DNA of 64,000 nucleotides, taken from assembly GCA_025765595.1 (NCBI GenBank), contig JAIVFH010000040.1, positions 186,001 to 250,000 on the forward strand, written 5' to 3'. The notes under the pieces are model-generated. The model saw only the letters and a program-made list of their open reading frames with translations. It was not told where the DNA came from and did not search any database. Made by a program: the position numbers and the translations under genes. Position 1 is the first letter of the stretch. Every line of letters starts with the position of its first letter. Of this stretch, positions 12,686 through 23,484 are shown one piece after another. The stretch is from Obelidium mucronatum. Lineage: Eukaryota > Chytridiomycota > Chytridiomycetes > Chytridiales > Chytriomycetaceae.

Positions 12686-14604
12686 TTATGAAAGCTTGAA
12701 ACTCTCTTCACCTCTTTGTTGTGTTTTCCCATACGCTCGACCCTCTGAAATACCTTCTCGGACATTCACAAAACTGAAAACAATGACTCCCGCAAGGCAA
12801 TGTAAACACAAAAATAGAAATTGGTAGTACTTGCTTGCGCCAGAATTTCCCATGGCTGCTACAATTACAGGACCCAGCCAAGCCGAACTCCTGTCAGTCA
12901 ATTCATAGAGCGAGAAAAATTCCGCCTCTGCACCAGGAGGCAAGAGTTGTATGAACAAGCAGCGACAAGTGGATTGAGTTGCCGTAAATGTCAATCCATA
13001 AATCAATGTGTGTACATAAATGGCTGTTTTCGACGTATAACCCACAGGCAGTCCAAAGAATCCCAGAAACCCAACGGCGATCCCAACAATGAAAATGGCG
13101 CCTTGAATCAGCAGTATTGATTTCGTGGATAATCGTGTCCTTTCTTTACCCCAGTTCCATAAAAGACTCCCAACGATGGAGGATGCAAGAACTTCAATAG
13201 CGAGGAATAAAATATCTTGAGTTTGAAATCCTGGTTCGGTTTGTGCAAATAGTACTGTGACGGCAGAGAGAGTTCCTAAGGCATCGGCGAACAGGAACCA
13301 GCCTGCAAGAAAGATGAACAAGTTCTTAAGCTTTCGGTATTGACGTAATGCAGTGTAAACTTTTTATGCAAACTGTTAGTCACATACTTGTAGAAGCCAT
13401 ATAATTCACCTTTCTTCACAGAAAAAGTAGCAATGTTTTCATTCGCAGGAATAGCGGGACCAGGTCGTTCCCGCAGATGTTTGTGCATTATAAATGTCCC
13501 AAATAGCCAAAACAGTCCACACAACGATATTCCAACCTGTAACGCATATGAAGCCGGCAGCGTTTCAGGTGGTTTGAAGACAAGTCCGATTGCAATAATT
13601 ATACCGAGAAATCCCAATGCTCCCATGTTAGCGAACACCATATTTTTGGTTGATATACTATTCACAATCAAATCGTACACATCTAATAACTCGTCGTGCG
13701 TTATTTCGGGGTTATTAACGGCCGCTAAGAAGGACGGATGGTTTCTTGCCAGCAAAGGCACTGGAAAAAAAAATTAGTGGAGCCCCTTTCCTTTTATATT
13801 TACTCAACAATATGCATAGCTGCAGACCCAGACAAAACCAGCAGATGTTCCAATTACAATATATAATATTCCGACCAGGCCAAACAGTTCTTGAACGGGA
13901 AAGGAATGAGATGCGTCATGTAAATTCAAGGGAAAGGATGACGCCAAACCATTTCGCGTAATGAACGGAAACGCGAGACATCCAAGAACACTCGAAATGG
14001 ACAAGTACGTCATAAACTTTTTCCTCCAAGCTGTTGGTAGACATATGATTATTTTTGGAACAATCAGCTTCATTACGTAAAAGAAGCTCGCACCTCCGAA
14101 ATCAGCTACACATCCAACCATGATGAAAAGAATCATTTGTAGTAATGCACAAATCATGATGCAATAAAAGAGTAATGAGGATGTATCCACAAACATATCC
14201 CCAATTTTCACATCGCACTGGTAGGATGTCTGATTCGTATTACATGGGCGACTATGATCACTATGTTCGACTCCAACACCGGCAGCCAGAGACTGAAGGA
14301 TGATTGGAATGAAGATGGAACCACAGAATCTAAAAATAAAGCTTCGTTACCCCTACATATCTCATATGAAAGCGAGAGTTTTGGTATTACAGCATGGGCT
14401 CCATTGCCGCCCCAAAGAAGTTCCATGCCTGCACATACAGAGTAAGCGTCAGAAGGTTCGCTTGTCACTCACTCTGAGTTCTGTATCGCTGACTGGGCAT
14501 CTATCAAGATCAATCCACTCAGATCGATGCACGTCCAGGTTGAAGTCACAATCTAGAGCGTCTTCTGATGTTGCGACTGCGAAGTCCTCAATACACTCGT
14601 CCAT
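12686..14604 (-). CDS. Atg22-like vacuolar amino-acid effluxer (MFS)
   Basis: Five exons join exactly in frame: 14473-14604, 14391-14428, 13809-14329, 13384-13760 and 12686-13324, giving 568 residues with no internal stop. The N-terminus is acidic and cytosolic, followed by AWNFFGAAMEPML and FCGSIFIPIILQSLA, the start of the Atg22 transporter fold, and about eleven or twelve hydrophobic helices in total. The last exon begins NLFIFLAGWFLFADALGT and contains YGLTFTATQSTCRCLF and FFSLYELTDRSSAWLGP, the signature of the Atg22/UMF1 branch of the major facilitator superfamily. Atg22 exports amino acids released from autophagic bodies out of the vacuole. The head-to-head neighbour is the SEL1 kinase gene. 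Exact orthology within the Atg22-like group cannot be set from sequence alone. Confidence 0.84.
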
Positions 14605-14739
14605 TACAAATATAAGCAAAAATATGTTGATATTATTAGCTGAACATTACAAGTACCGCCTCATCGAAGCTTTCATCCGTTCGGCCTTAATTCAAGCATC
14701 ATCCAGTTGATATCCTTAGTTCTGCCGAGGATTCGCCGC

Positions 14740-17700
14740 TTGACGTCGCCTAGCGCTGAATGCGGACCTGTTTGAAGAAGACGCGAAAACACTCGAGGCA
14801 TTGTTGAATTCGGAGCAAGGACCGCAAACCAGTTTCATCACTTGTGTCGATGGCTGGTTGCAAGGGAAGGCTCAAAACGGCGTTGGCGCGAATCGAAGCG
14901 CAAATTGAAATGGTGTGTTTCGAACTTTCGATTTTGTACAACGCGTCTTAAAAAAATCAAAAAGAGTGAGTGTCTCTCAAGTGTCTCTCTCTTATTGCAC
15001 CGTACTGTCACTAACATTCACGCCTTCTCACGCTTTCTTCTGCATTCACAGTGAGCGATGCGTTCGAAGGCAACGTGTGGTTCATTCCAGCCGCTGACGT
15101 CTCAATCAACATGTCTGAGTCGCTTGGAAAAGGATGGCTTCGGGGAGGTTAACACTGGCTACTACGGAACCATGCCTGTCGCAATCAAGACCATCACAGG
15201 ACTTGTTAATCCCAGGGCCGTCAAGATGGTCCAGAGCGAAGCTACCCTCTGGTACTCCCTAAAGCATCCCAGTATCACTCCGCTCTATGGAGTGAGTGTT
15301 GACGGCCTTGGCAATCCAATGCTTATCATTGAACGTGCCGAAACAAGTCTATATAGTCTTCTTTCCTGTGTTAATGGGCGGCAAGTCCAGTATCGAAGGA
15401 GGTCAAGATGCGTTGGATCCTGCAGATTGCCCAGGCGTTCAAATATCTCCACGCACAAACGAATCCGGTTATCCACGCTGACTTGAATCCACGTAATGTG
15501 CTGATTGGTAGGTGATTTTGAGGGAGAGGGGTGTTATGTGCTCTATTTTTGACACTATGTTACAGGTTATGATGGGATTGCAAAGATTACGGACTTTGGC
15601 CTTTCCCGTTGTCTCCATGCTTTCGATACCTTATCTCGTCAATCGCATGAAACAATGCGATACTCTCCGCCCGAATCGTTTGACCGAAAGTACACGGCCA
15701 CCACAGCTCACGATGTCTACTCTTTTGCCATGACCGTTTATGAGATTCTTTCAGAAGTTCAACCATTTGACGACGCTAAACATCCACATGTGATTCCAAG
15801 ATGGGTTAAAGATGGCGAACGACCAGAAAGCAAACCAGACAAAATCCCCGAGGATTCTTGGGAGTGGTTGTTGATCCAAGCTTGCTGGGACCAAGACCCA
15901 ACCAAACGACCTTCCTTTGAAGAGATCGTCAAGATTATCCAGGATCACGCCGATATACCAAAGCTCGGACGCCAATCTCTCTCACTGTTTGATATCATTA
16001 AAAAGAGTTAGTGTCTCTTATTGCCAGTTACTGCCACTAACTTTCCTCCCTTCTCACGCTTTCTTCTGCATCCACAGTGAACAATGCGTTTGTAGACAAC
16101 GTGTGGTTCATTCCAGCCGCTGAAGTCACAATCGACAAGTCTGAGTCGCTTGGAAAAGGAGGATCTGGGGAGGTTTACACTGGCTGCTACGGAACCAACC
16201 CTGTCGCAATCAAGACCATCACGGGACTTGTCGATCCCCAAGCCATCAAGATGGCCAAGAGCGAAGCTTCCATCTGGTACACCTTGAAGCATCCCAATAT
16301 CACTCTGCTCTATGGGGTGTCTGTCGATGAACTCAGCAATCCAATGCTGATCATTGAACGAGCCGAAACAAGTCTATACAGTCGTCTTTACCGTGCCAAC
16401 AAGGAGGAGCCAGTATCGAAGGAGGTCAAAATGCGTTGGATCCTGCAGATTGCCCAGGCATTCAAGTATCTCCACGCGCAAAAGAACCCAATTATTCACG
16501 CTGACTTGAATCCGCGTAAAGTACTGATTGGTAGGTGATTTTGTGGGAGCGGGGTGTTATGTGCGCCATTTTTGACACTTTTTTCCCGATGTTGCAGGTT
16601 ATGATGGTGTTGCAAAGATTACGGACTTTGGCCTTTCTCGTTGTCTCCATGCTTCCCATTCCTTCTCTCGCCAAGCGCATGGAACAATACAATACTCTCC
16701 GCCTGAATCATTTGACCCCAAGTACACGGCCACCACAGCTCACGATGTCTACTCCTTTGCCATGACCATCTATGAGATTCTTTCTGAAGTTCAACCATTC
16801 AATGACGCGCCATATCCAGCCGTGATTTCAACATGGGCTAGAGACGGTGAGCGACCAGAAAGCAAGCCAGATCAAATCCCCAAGGATTCTTGGGAGTGGT
16901 CGTTGATTCAAGCTTGCTGGGACCAAGACCCAACCAAACGACCGTCCTTTGAAGAGATTGTCAAGATTATTCAGGAACACTTGCATTTGTCTGTTGAGCA
17001 AGCCAGCCAGAGTGATACTAAAGTTCCTCAAGACTATTCCAAAACCATCGAATTACTTTCAAACGCAGCCAACCAAGGGAGTGCTGAAGCCCAAGCCAAT
17101 TTGGGGCTCATGTATGCAAACGGCAGAGGAGTTGTCCAAGATAGCTCAAAAGCCGTTGAATTGTACACTCTTGCTGCTGATCAAGGAGATGTAGTGGGAC
17201 AATTCAACTTGGGTTTGATGTATGACGAAGGCAAAGGGGTGGCGCAGGACTATTCCAAAGCCGTGGAGTGGTACACTCTTGCTGCCAACCAAGGAAGTGC
17301 ACTTGGGCAAGTCAAGTTGGGAACAATCTATCGAGATGGAAACGGAGTTGCCCAGGACTATTCCCGAGCAGTTGAATTGTTTACTCTCGCTGCCAACCAA
17401 GGAGATGAAAATGGGCAAAACAATTTGGGAGATATGTACTACTACGGCCAAGGAGTTGCGCAAAACTATACCAAAGCAGTGGAATGGTACACGCTTGCAG
17501 CCAACCAAGGAAGTGCACGCGGGCAATTCAAGTTGGGAACAATGTATCAAGATGGAAAGGGAGTTGCCCAGGACTATTCGAGAGCAGTTGAATTGTTAAC
17601 TTTGGCTGCCTGCGAAGGTTATGCAAGTGCGCAATCCATGTTGGGATCAATGTATGCCACTGGCCAAGGTGTTGCCCAAGACTATACTGAAGCAGTTCAA

Positions 17701-18420
17701 TGGTGCACTCTTGCTACCAATCAAGGAGATGCAACAGCGCAATTCTACTTGGGAACAATGTATCGAGATGGCACCGGAGTATTCAAGAACTATTCCAGAG
17801 CATTTAAATTGTTTACTCTTGCTGCCAATCAAGGATTTGCAGATGCGCAAGCCCAGTTGGGAACCATGTACGACACTGGCCGAGGAGTTGAGAAAGACTG
17901 TACCAAAGCAGTGGAATGTTATACTGCCGCTGCCACCCAAGGAAGTGCACTTGGGCAGTTCAAGGTGGGGGAAATGTATCGAGATGGGGAGGGTGTTTGC
18001 AAGGACTATTCCAGAGCAGTTGAATTGTTTACGCTTGCTGCCAACCAAGGATTTGCAGATGGGCAATACCAAATGGGTAGAACTTACGAGTATGGCCTAG
18101 GAGTTGTGCAAGATTATACCAAAGCAGTTGAATGGTACACTCTTGCTGCCAACCAAGGAAACGTATCAGCACAATTCAACTTGGGAACAATTTATCGAGA
18201 TGGTACAGGTGTTGTCCAGGACTTTTCCAGGGCACTTGAATTGTTTACTCTTGCTGCCAACCAAGGAGATGCACGTGCGCAAGCCCAGTTAGCTGTGGGG
18301 TATGAGAATGGCCTAGGAGTTGCACAAGACCATACCAAAGCAGTTGAATGGTATACACTTGCCGCCAATCAAGGATTCTCATTTGCGCAAACAAGATTGA
18401 GTTTGATGCGAGAATGGTAG
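14740..18420 (+). CDS. Tandem TKL-type kinase domains with C-terminal SEL1 repeats
   Basis: The transcript appears to run: helical N-terminal region (about 14770-14970), intron with GTGAGT donor ending near 15051, kinase domain 1, intron near 16007-16078, kinase domain 2, then 13 SEL1 repeats to the TAG at 18418-18420. Each kinase has its own intron before YDGxAKITDFG. Domain 2 has GKGGSGEV, VAIK, HADLNPRK, DFG, SPPE and RPSFEEI, so HRD reads HAD and the Asn of the catalytic loop is Lys. Domain 1 keeps the Asn (HADLNPRN) but has a +1 and a +2 base insertion relative to domain 2 (about 15137 and 15370) that leave an early TAA in the first frame. The N-terminal region has further frame breaks and no certain start. 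Such SEL1 kinases are abundant in some basal fungi; substrates unknown. Confidence 0.75.
15052..16976 (+). repeat. Tandem duplication of a kinase-domain unit, about 1.03 kb each
   Basis: 15052-16010 and 16079-16976 (continuing into the SEL1 part) are near-identical in order and largely in sequence. Both begin right after a similar pyrimidine-rich intron ending in CATTCACAG or CATCCACAG, share GTGTGGTTCATTCCAGCCGC, and share the internal intron after the catalytic loop. The end of copy 1 (ATTAAAAAGAGTTAGTGTC) reproduces the exon/intron border that precedes copy 1 (ATCAAAAAGAGTGAGTGTC), which marks the duplication joint. Confidence 0.9.
17035..18417 (+). repeat. SEL1 (TPR-like) repeat array, 13 units of 36 codons
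   Basis: Twelve complete 36-residue SEL1 units and a shortened thirteenth, consensus YSKAVELYTLAANQG followed by AQxxLGxMYxxGxGVAQD. From unit 3 onwards units alternate: odd units carry AVEWYT and GTMYRDG, even units carry SRAVELFT, so the array grew mainly by doubling a 216-base pair of units. SEL1 solenoids mediate protein-protein contacts. Confidence 0.93.
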
Positions 18421-18670
18421 AAGAGTCGACAAGGATGCAACTGTTGCATATATGTGGAGGGAAAACACCGCACAAGAGTAAAATAAAGCTGCTTGTAAGA
18501 ATCAGATGCTGTTCCCAAATTTGAATGTTGATAACTGCATTTCTTGTAGGGAAGTCACTTGGTAGCTGTTGGAGGCTTAACCGCTGCTGTTTTTGCTTGC
18601 CGGTTGTCATTTTCTATATGGATTGTTTTAAGATCACAATACAAATAAACAATAAAAGATACAATCAAAT
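18421..18670. other. Gene-free 3' flank with a partial repeat
   Basis: No supported gene. 18617-18669 is a diverged copy of the first 50 bases or so of the adjoining terminal repeat (ATGGATTGTTTTAAGATCAC), giving a local tandem duplication at the edge of the copia element. Confidence 0.6.
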
Positions 18671-18863
18671 GTATTCACCTATTTGGATTGTTTAAGATCA
18701 CAATTCAAATAAACAAAAAAAGATTCAATGGTTAAAAACTAAAGGGAAAACCACCTCCTTAAATACAAATTCCACCATCAAAATAATTTCATCTCGGTAA
18801 GTCCAAACGGCCACCCAAACTATTTCCAAACTCCACCAGATTAAATTTCCCTGATTATCACAC
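18671..18863 (-). repeat. 3' terminal repeat of the copia element
   Basis: Matches 21781-21940 almost base for base, starting GTATTCACCTATTTGGATTG and ending GATTATCACAC on the plus strand. It holds about 33 extra bases (near 18727-18760) that the partner lacks. Confidence 0.85.
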
Positions 18864-18938
18864 ACGCCCTAATTCGTATTTCCAACGAGATGAACAACCC
18901 TCAAAACTCCCATCAAAACTTTTTCAGCCACGTACAGG

Positions 18939-20422
18939 TCAAACTCCAGTGAATTCCCTGTGTTTCAAGAACACCGGATACGGTAAGTTCTTCATTCCGA
19001 TATCCAAACAGTTTCCCGTTCCCACTGCATGACTAACTTCGACAACGCCCGATTGCACATGGTCCCGAATAAACTCAACACGGACAACTTCATACTTGAT
19101 GCGTTCCAAAGCCTTGTCACTGTTAGCAATCTTCACAGCCGGCATATTGTCGCTGTAAAGCTTGAACAACTTGGTTTCAACTCCAAGTTCTTTCAACAAC
19201 TCCAGTAACCACAATCCTTCACAGAGTCCGTAAAAGATTGCTGCAATCTCTGCCACAGCAGTTGATGTTGCCATTACCGAGTCTTGTTTTGATTTCCAAT
19301 TAACAAGGTTTCCGCCAAGAAAAACCATGTAGCTCCAGACAGACCTGCCAGATTCCAAATCCCCAGCCCAGTCCAAATCAACCCATAGCTCAAGGTCGAG
19401 ATGCCCACAATCATTGTAGTGAAGACTGTACATTGGCGTTGATGCCAAATATCGTACCACTTCAGTTCCCGCGTTCCAATGCGACGCGTTCACATTAGCA
19501 TGGTGCTTTCCCAAAGCTCCCAAGTAGAAGCTGAGCTCCGGCCGAGACCATACCATTGGGTACATCAATTTTCCAACCAGACTCCGGTAGTTGTTTTCGG
19601 TAGGTTGGTCCACCACAGACGCCTTTTCCAACCTAAGTCCTGCAGGGAACGGTGCTTTTCTCTCCTTCCCGCCAGACAATTGATAGTCCCCAATTACCTC
19701 TTGTACCGCTTGCGTTTGATCAATGACCAACCACTCATTGTGGTCCCAACATATTTGGCAACATCACCCAAATCTTTCACACTAAATTTTGTTGTGAAAG
19801 CCTTCCAGAATTCATCAAAATCCCTTTGATCCAACTTACTAAACATTGTCAGGATATCATCCACCCAGACAACTATAATAATCGGTTTCCCCGAGACTGA
19901 TCCCTTCTTAATGAAAATGCATTTCTCAGCAATTAGTACCAAGAAACCAATACTCTCCATGAATGCCTTCAACATTTGTTGCCAACAATTACCCGCCTGA
20001 CGCAGACCATAAAGCGTCTTCAACAGGTAACAAAACAACACCTTCCCATCTTCACCCAAGACTTCGAAACCTGGAGGTTGTTTCATCCAAACTTCCTCAC
20101 CATCCAAGCTTGCACTCACGAATGCTCCCCTGACATCTGATTGATGCATTTTCAATTTCCACACAACCACTAACACAAAACATACCTGAATCTCCGCCAA
20201 CTTTGCAACTGGCACAAACGTTTCCAAATAATTCACCCCTTCAACTTGCAGATCACCGCAAGCACACAGACGCGCCTTCCTCTCATCCTCAGGTAGTACC
20301 GTTGGACCTGTCTTCTGATTGTAAACCCAACTCAATGGAACCGCTTTGACATTCTTAGGTTTGTCTGACTGTAAGACCCAAGTTCCATGTAGATCCACCA
20401 GAGTAGAGATTTCCTTGAACAT
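18939..20422 (-). pseudogene. Copia reverse transcriptase and RNase H fragments
   Basis: Two overlapping frames (19694-20422 and 18939-19730) together cover a Ty1/copia RT and RNase H. Visible RT motifs are FVPVAKLAEI, HQSDVRGAFVSASL, VWMKQPPGF, LLKTLYGLRQAGNCW and VVWVDDIL (the YVDD box, here WVDD). The RNase H part shows YLASTPMYSLHY, ELWVDLDWAGD, NWKSKQDSVMATSTAVAEI and LYSDNMPAVKIA. The break between the frames near 19710 falls between the RT domain and the RNase H tail. Reverse transcription for element mobility is the ancestral role. Confidence 0.85.
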
Positions 20423-20539
20423 GGCCTTCTCCCATTCCCATTTTTCCTAAGCATCAAGACCTAAGTGCTCCTGATAGTTTTTAGGTACAGTTAGAAATGC
20501 AATATGACTTGACTCATCATCAGATTCAGCAAAGTTCTT

Positions 20540-21604
20540 TCAAGCAACGGATCTTTGTGGACAATTTTGAGTTGGTGTAGTTGGAGGAGATGGCGCTGGC
20601 GTTCCAAAAACAGACGTAGTCATTGACGATGGACCTTGCAACACTGTGTCATAGTCTGTTGCCTCCTCACCTACATCATCACCAACACTCTCATCTATCA
20701 CCCCCTCGTCCACAATATCCTCATCCGAATCACTATCCATGTCACCCAAAAAATCCCACATCTTATCCAAAATATCCGCTGTTTTCCCTTCAAATGAATT
20801 ACCTCCTTTGGCACTCTCGCCCAACAAGCTGCACCGAATACACGCATTGGCATCCGTTTGAAGTCCGGCTTCTTTCCGGTAAACCCCTCTAATGGCGTAA
20901 CATCCAACTCAGCATATGGGGACCTATTCACAACATATGTCATACATGTCAAAGCCTTAACCCAGTACTTAGCAGGTAACTTCAAATCCAAAAGAGCTGT
21001 TCTTGCTTTATTGAAAAGAACCCTAATCAAAACTTTGGCCACCCCATGCTGTTGATGTTCGTAAGGAATGATAAATTGCTGTTTGACCCCCAGTGAGTCC
21101 ATTAATTCCGCAAATTTGCCAAACTTAAATTCCCTAGCATTATCCGACCGAACACATTTCAACTTTTCCCCAGACTGGCGCTCAGCCCAAGGTAACCACA
21201 ATTGAAAGATTTCAACTAATTTGCTTCCCGATTGCCAACTTACTGGGAACGAAAATCGCATACCAGTACAGTCTGTCAAAACCAGAGCCACAGTTTCACC
21301 ATCAAGACCCGGTACGTTGACGATTACAAAATCCATAGGTTTCTTTGCACGCTCATTTGAAGCTGTGATGCGTATGCTTCCCCTCTACACACGACTTACA
21401 AAAGTCAATCCCTTCATCCAACTCCCCTTTGGACAAGGTAAGACCTTCCACCATCCCTTTTAGACGTTTCATGTTCCCAAGACTTAGGTCTCCAAGCCGT
21501 TGATGCCACAGTTGAACATCAGGTACCGCTAAGCCAATCTGTTCCACATTCAACAGCTCAATTTGAAGAATCAAAAGACCCACTTCGTTCTTCTTGGAAC
21601 ACAT
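20540..21604 (-). pseudogene. Copia GAG-pre-integrase and integrase fragments
   Basis: 21353-21604 encodes the HHCC zinc motif (LWHQRLGDLSLGNMKRL...CKSCVEGKHTHHSF). 20698-21336 encodes the integrase core with LVLTDCTG and CVRSDNAREF, but the expected NGVAERxNR Glu motif reads HGVAKVLIR, so the third catalytic acid is Lys. An acidic linker fragment follows to 20540. Frames are interrupted between the pieces. Strand transfer by this copy should be impossible. Confidence 0.82.
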
Positions 21605-21780
21605 GAATTCCTCGCCTTAGGGTTAGGGTTAGTCCCCGCTGGTAGTCACTCTGGATCATCCAAGATATATAAAATATCCTTGGCTTCCAGTACCGTAATA
21701 TACTTCAAGTAAAAATGTGGCCAATCCACACTTCTTGACTCAAAGGATTGAATGGACTTGTAAAAATTGTCCCCCATCAC

Positions 21781-21940
21781 GTATTCACCTATTTGGATTG
21801 TTTAAGATCACAATACAAATAAACAAAAAAAGATTCTTAAATACAAATTCTGCCATCAAAATAATTTCATCTCGGTAAGTCAAACGGCCACCCAAACTAT
21901 TTCCAAACTCCACCAGATTAAATTTCCCTGATTATCACAC
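21781..21940 (-). repeat. 5' terminal repeat of the copia element
   Basis: Direct repeat partner of 18671-18863, 33 bases shorter because of one internal gap. Confidence 0.85.
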
Positions 21941-22265
21941 CAGTTGTCAGGAATAGTGTTGCTCTGTTTAAAGTGACTCAGACTCCTCTATTTTGTTTTT
22001 CAAAATCTCGTGTCACTTTTCTCAAACAAATAGGTGTGTTGAGCTTAGGGTTTGGGTTATTACTAGGGTTAGTTAGTATGTTTTCTGAGGATAACAACAA
22101 AAAATGAGGTGGAGAAGAAAAGATGATGACAAAAAAAGCTGATCAGTAAAATAAAGTGAAGCTAGGAAAATTTATAAAGTAAATAAAGTCAAGCAATGGC
22201 TCTGGCAGTCTGTTGGTAGCCTCTGGTAGTTTGTTGGTCACTAGAGCCATGGTATTGCATATTTT
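21941..22265. other. AT-rich gene-free stretch
   Basis: No gene supported. It holds scattered telomere-like hexamers (TTAGGG variants near 22045-22075) and runs of A; similar hexamers lie at 21618-21633 just inside the copia element. Confidence 0.5.
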
Positions 22266-22601
22266 ATGCAAAATTGGATTTCCTCACAGGAGGACCAAAA
22301 AAGGAAATTGAGCGACCCTTCGATTCTGACCTACACTCAAGGACTACTTTTTCAAGTAATAACTAATTCAAAACCACAACGTCAACCAATATTTAACCAC
22401 TTATTGTCCTTTATTGAAACTACTAACGGCAAAAAGGGCACTAAGGTAACAGTTAAGGTGATGTTGATTAGGGCCTCACTTCCCACAGCTTTCGACATGG
22501 CTGTCAAACAAGCCTTCACTATCAACCTTGCACTCAGGGCCGATACAATACACCTGTTAGAAACTGATAAGGCCTCCAGTGAGACTCACCAAATAACATG
22601 A
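22266..22601 (+). CDS. Hypothetical ORF, 111 codons
   Basis: ATG-initiated open frame between the copia element and a tRNA-like sequence. Amino-acid use is protein-like and without hydrophobic segments (contains LRADTIHLLETDKAS). No family recognised, no neighbouring partner, no splice signals seen. It may be a transposon remnant; weak call. Confidence 0.22.
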   Translation: MQNWISSQEDQKRKLSDPSILTYTQGLLFQVITNSKPQRQPIFNHLLSFIETTNGKKGTKVTVKVMLIRASLPTAFDMAVKQAFTINLALRADTIHLLETDKASSETHQIT

Positions 22602-22676
22602 GTTGCATAGCCTATTGGTAATGTTGGGGCCTATTAATCTAGAGGCACTAGGTTGGATCCCCGGTTTCGTCAGATT
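22602..22676 (+). other. Degenerate tRNA-like or SINE-head sequence
   Basis: TAGCCTATTGGTAATG resembles a Pol III A box (TRGCNNAGYNGG) and AGGTTGGATCCCC a B box (GGTTCGANNCC), about 45 bases apart, followed by a purine/pyrimidine-poor tail. A possible four-pair anticodon stem (GCCT/AGGC) has an oversized loop, and the T stem is mispaired, so it is not a normal tRNA. Confidence 0.3.
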
Positions 22677-23015
22677 TCATGACCCTTCAGGATGGATTCC
22701 TAACAACACTTCACAAATACTGCAGCTCAACCATGCTGAGGCCATCCAGGCATCAAACTGCTCAACCCAGCTACAGATCTCCTGGTACGTTAAGGGATCA
22801 GTGCGTGCTTGGCTTAGTTTAAAGGCTAATTTGGTCTGTGTGCCCTCGGTACAAACCATCATACCACTTCTCAGAGTGCTCTTGTACTTGGCTTGATAGA
22901 TTGTTGTGATCAAATTGATGAAGTCTGCACAAGGCATGGGACAATGGCAGAGCAATCTGGCCTCCAGGAAGGCAAGGAAGGTTTCTTCCTTGACATCTGT
23001 GAACTGCTGGTGCAA
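22677..23015 (-). pseudogene. Unassigned coding relic
   Basis: Open minus-strand frame of 112 codons with protein-like composition (TFLAFLEARLLC, LTYQEICSWVEQFDAWM). It begins with TTG, and a second frame upstream (DVVRRLHNALIAP, 23020-23060) looks like its continuation across a frame break. Not recognised; probably a fragment of a mobile element. Confidence 0.25.
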
Positions 23016-23484
23016 TAAGAGCGTTATGGAGCCTTCTCACAACGTCTATAAGTAGATCAAAGTGCGTCAATGTTTAATCTGCTGCTCTTGGGTGGCTATT
23101 TTTGCAGCGTTGGTGGCAGAATGGGCTGCCAGTGTTTGGCTGTTTCTTTAGATGCAGCCTTTGCAGTCTAGGTTATGGATGGATTCCTAAAGGGCTTGCC
23201 GTGGCTGACGTTTGTTTGATTGTCTTTTATTGAAAATACAATGTTGTTTGATGTCAAAATTACTGTGGCCCAATCCCGCCATCAACAATTTTTCACTATT
23301 CATTTTCCTTTTTGTCCAAAAACAGTTTTTCCACCATTTTTCTGCTGCCCAATCAGAATTAAGCACTCGTTAAACATTACTTTTTGTGCCACCAATCAAA
23401 ATTGTCATTGCAACACAATAAACAAATGCCGCCACCATCCACAGTGTTCACTTGTTCTCGGGACCATTAATCAAATCCAAAGAT

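Larger units (their letters stand above)
18671..21940 (-). mobile_element. Degenerate Ty1/copia LTR retrotransposon lacking gag and protease
   Basis: Two direct terminal repeats (18671-18863 and 21781-21940) bracket minus-strand pol fragments in copia order: GAG-pre-integrase zinc motif, integrase, reverse transcriptase, RNase H. Only about 180 bases separate the 5' repeat from the GAG-pre-integrase segment, so gag and protease are deleted. Reading frames are broken in several places. On the sense strand the repeats begin TGTGATAATC. The element is non-autonomous and probably dead. Confidence 0.88.

Noticed and set aside
14208..14468. Separate open frame upstream of the Atg22-like gene
   Set aside because: It spans a real intron; the correct frame is exon 14391-14428 spliced to 14329.
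21618..21633. Telomere-like TTAGGG units, also near 22045 and 28580
   Set aside because: Only one to three imperfect units, flanked by ordinary sequence; not a telomere and too short to prove a healed break.
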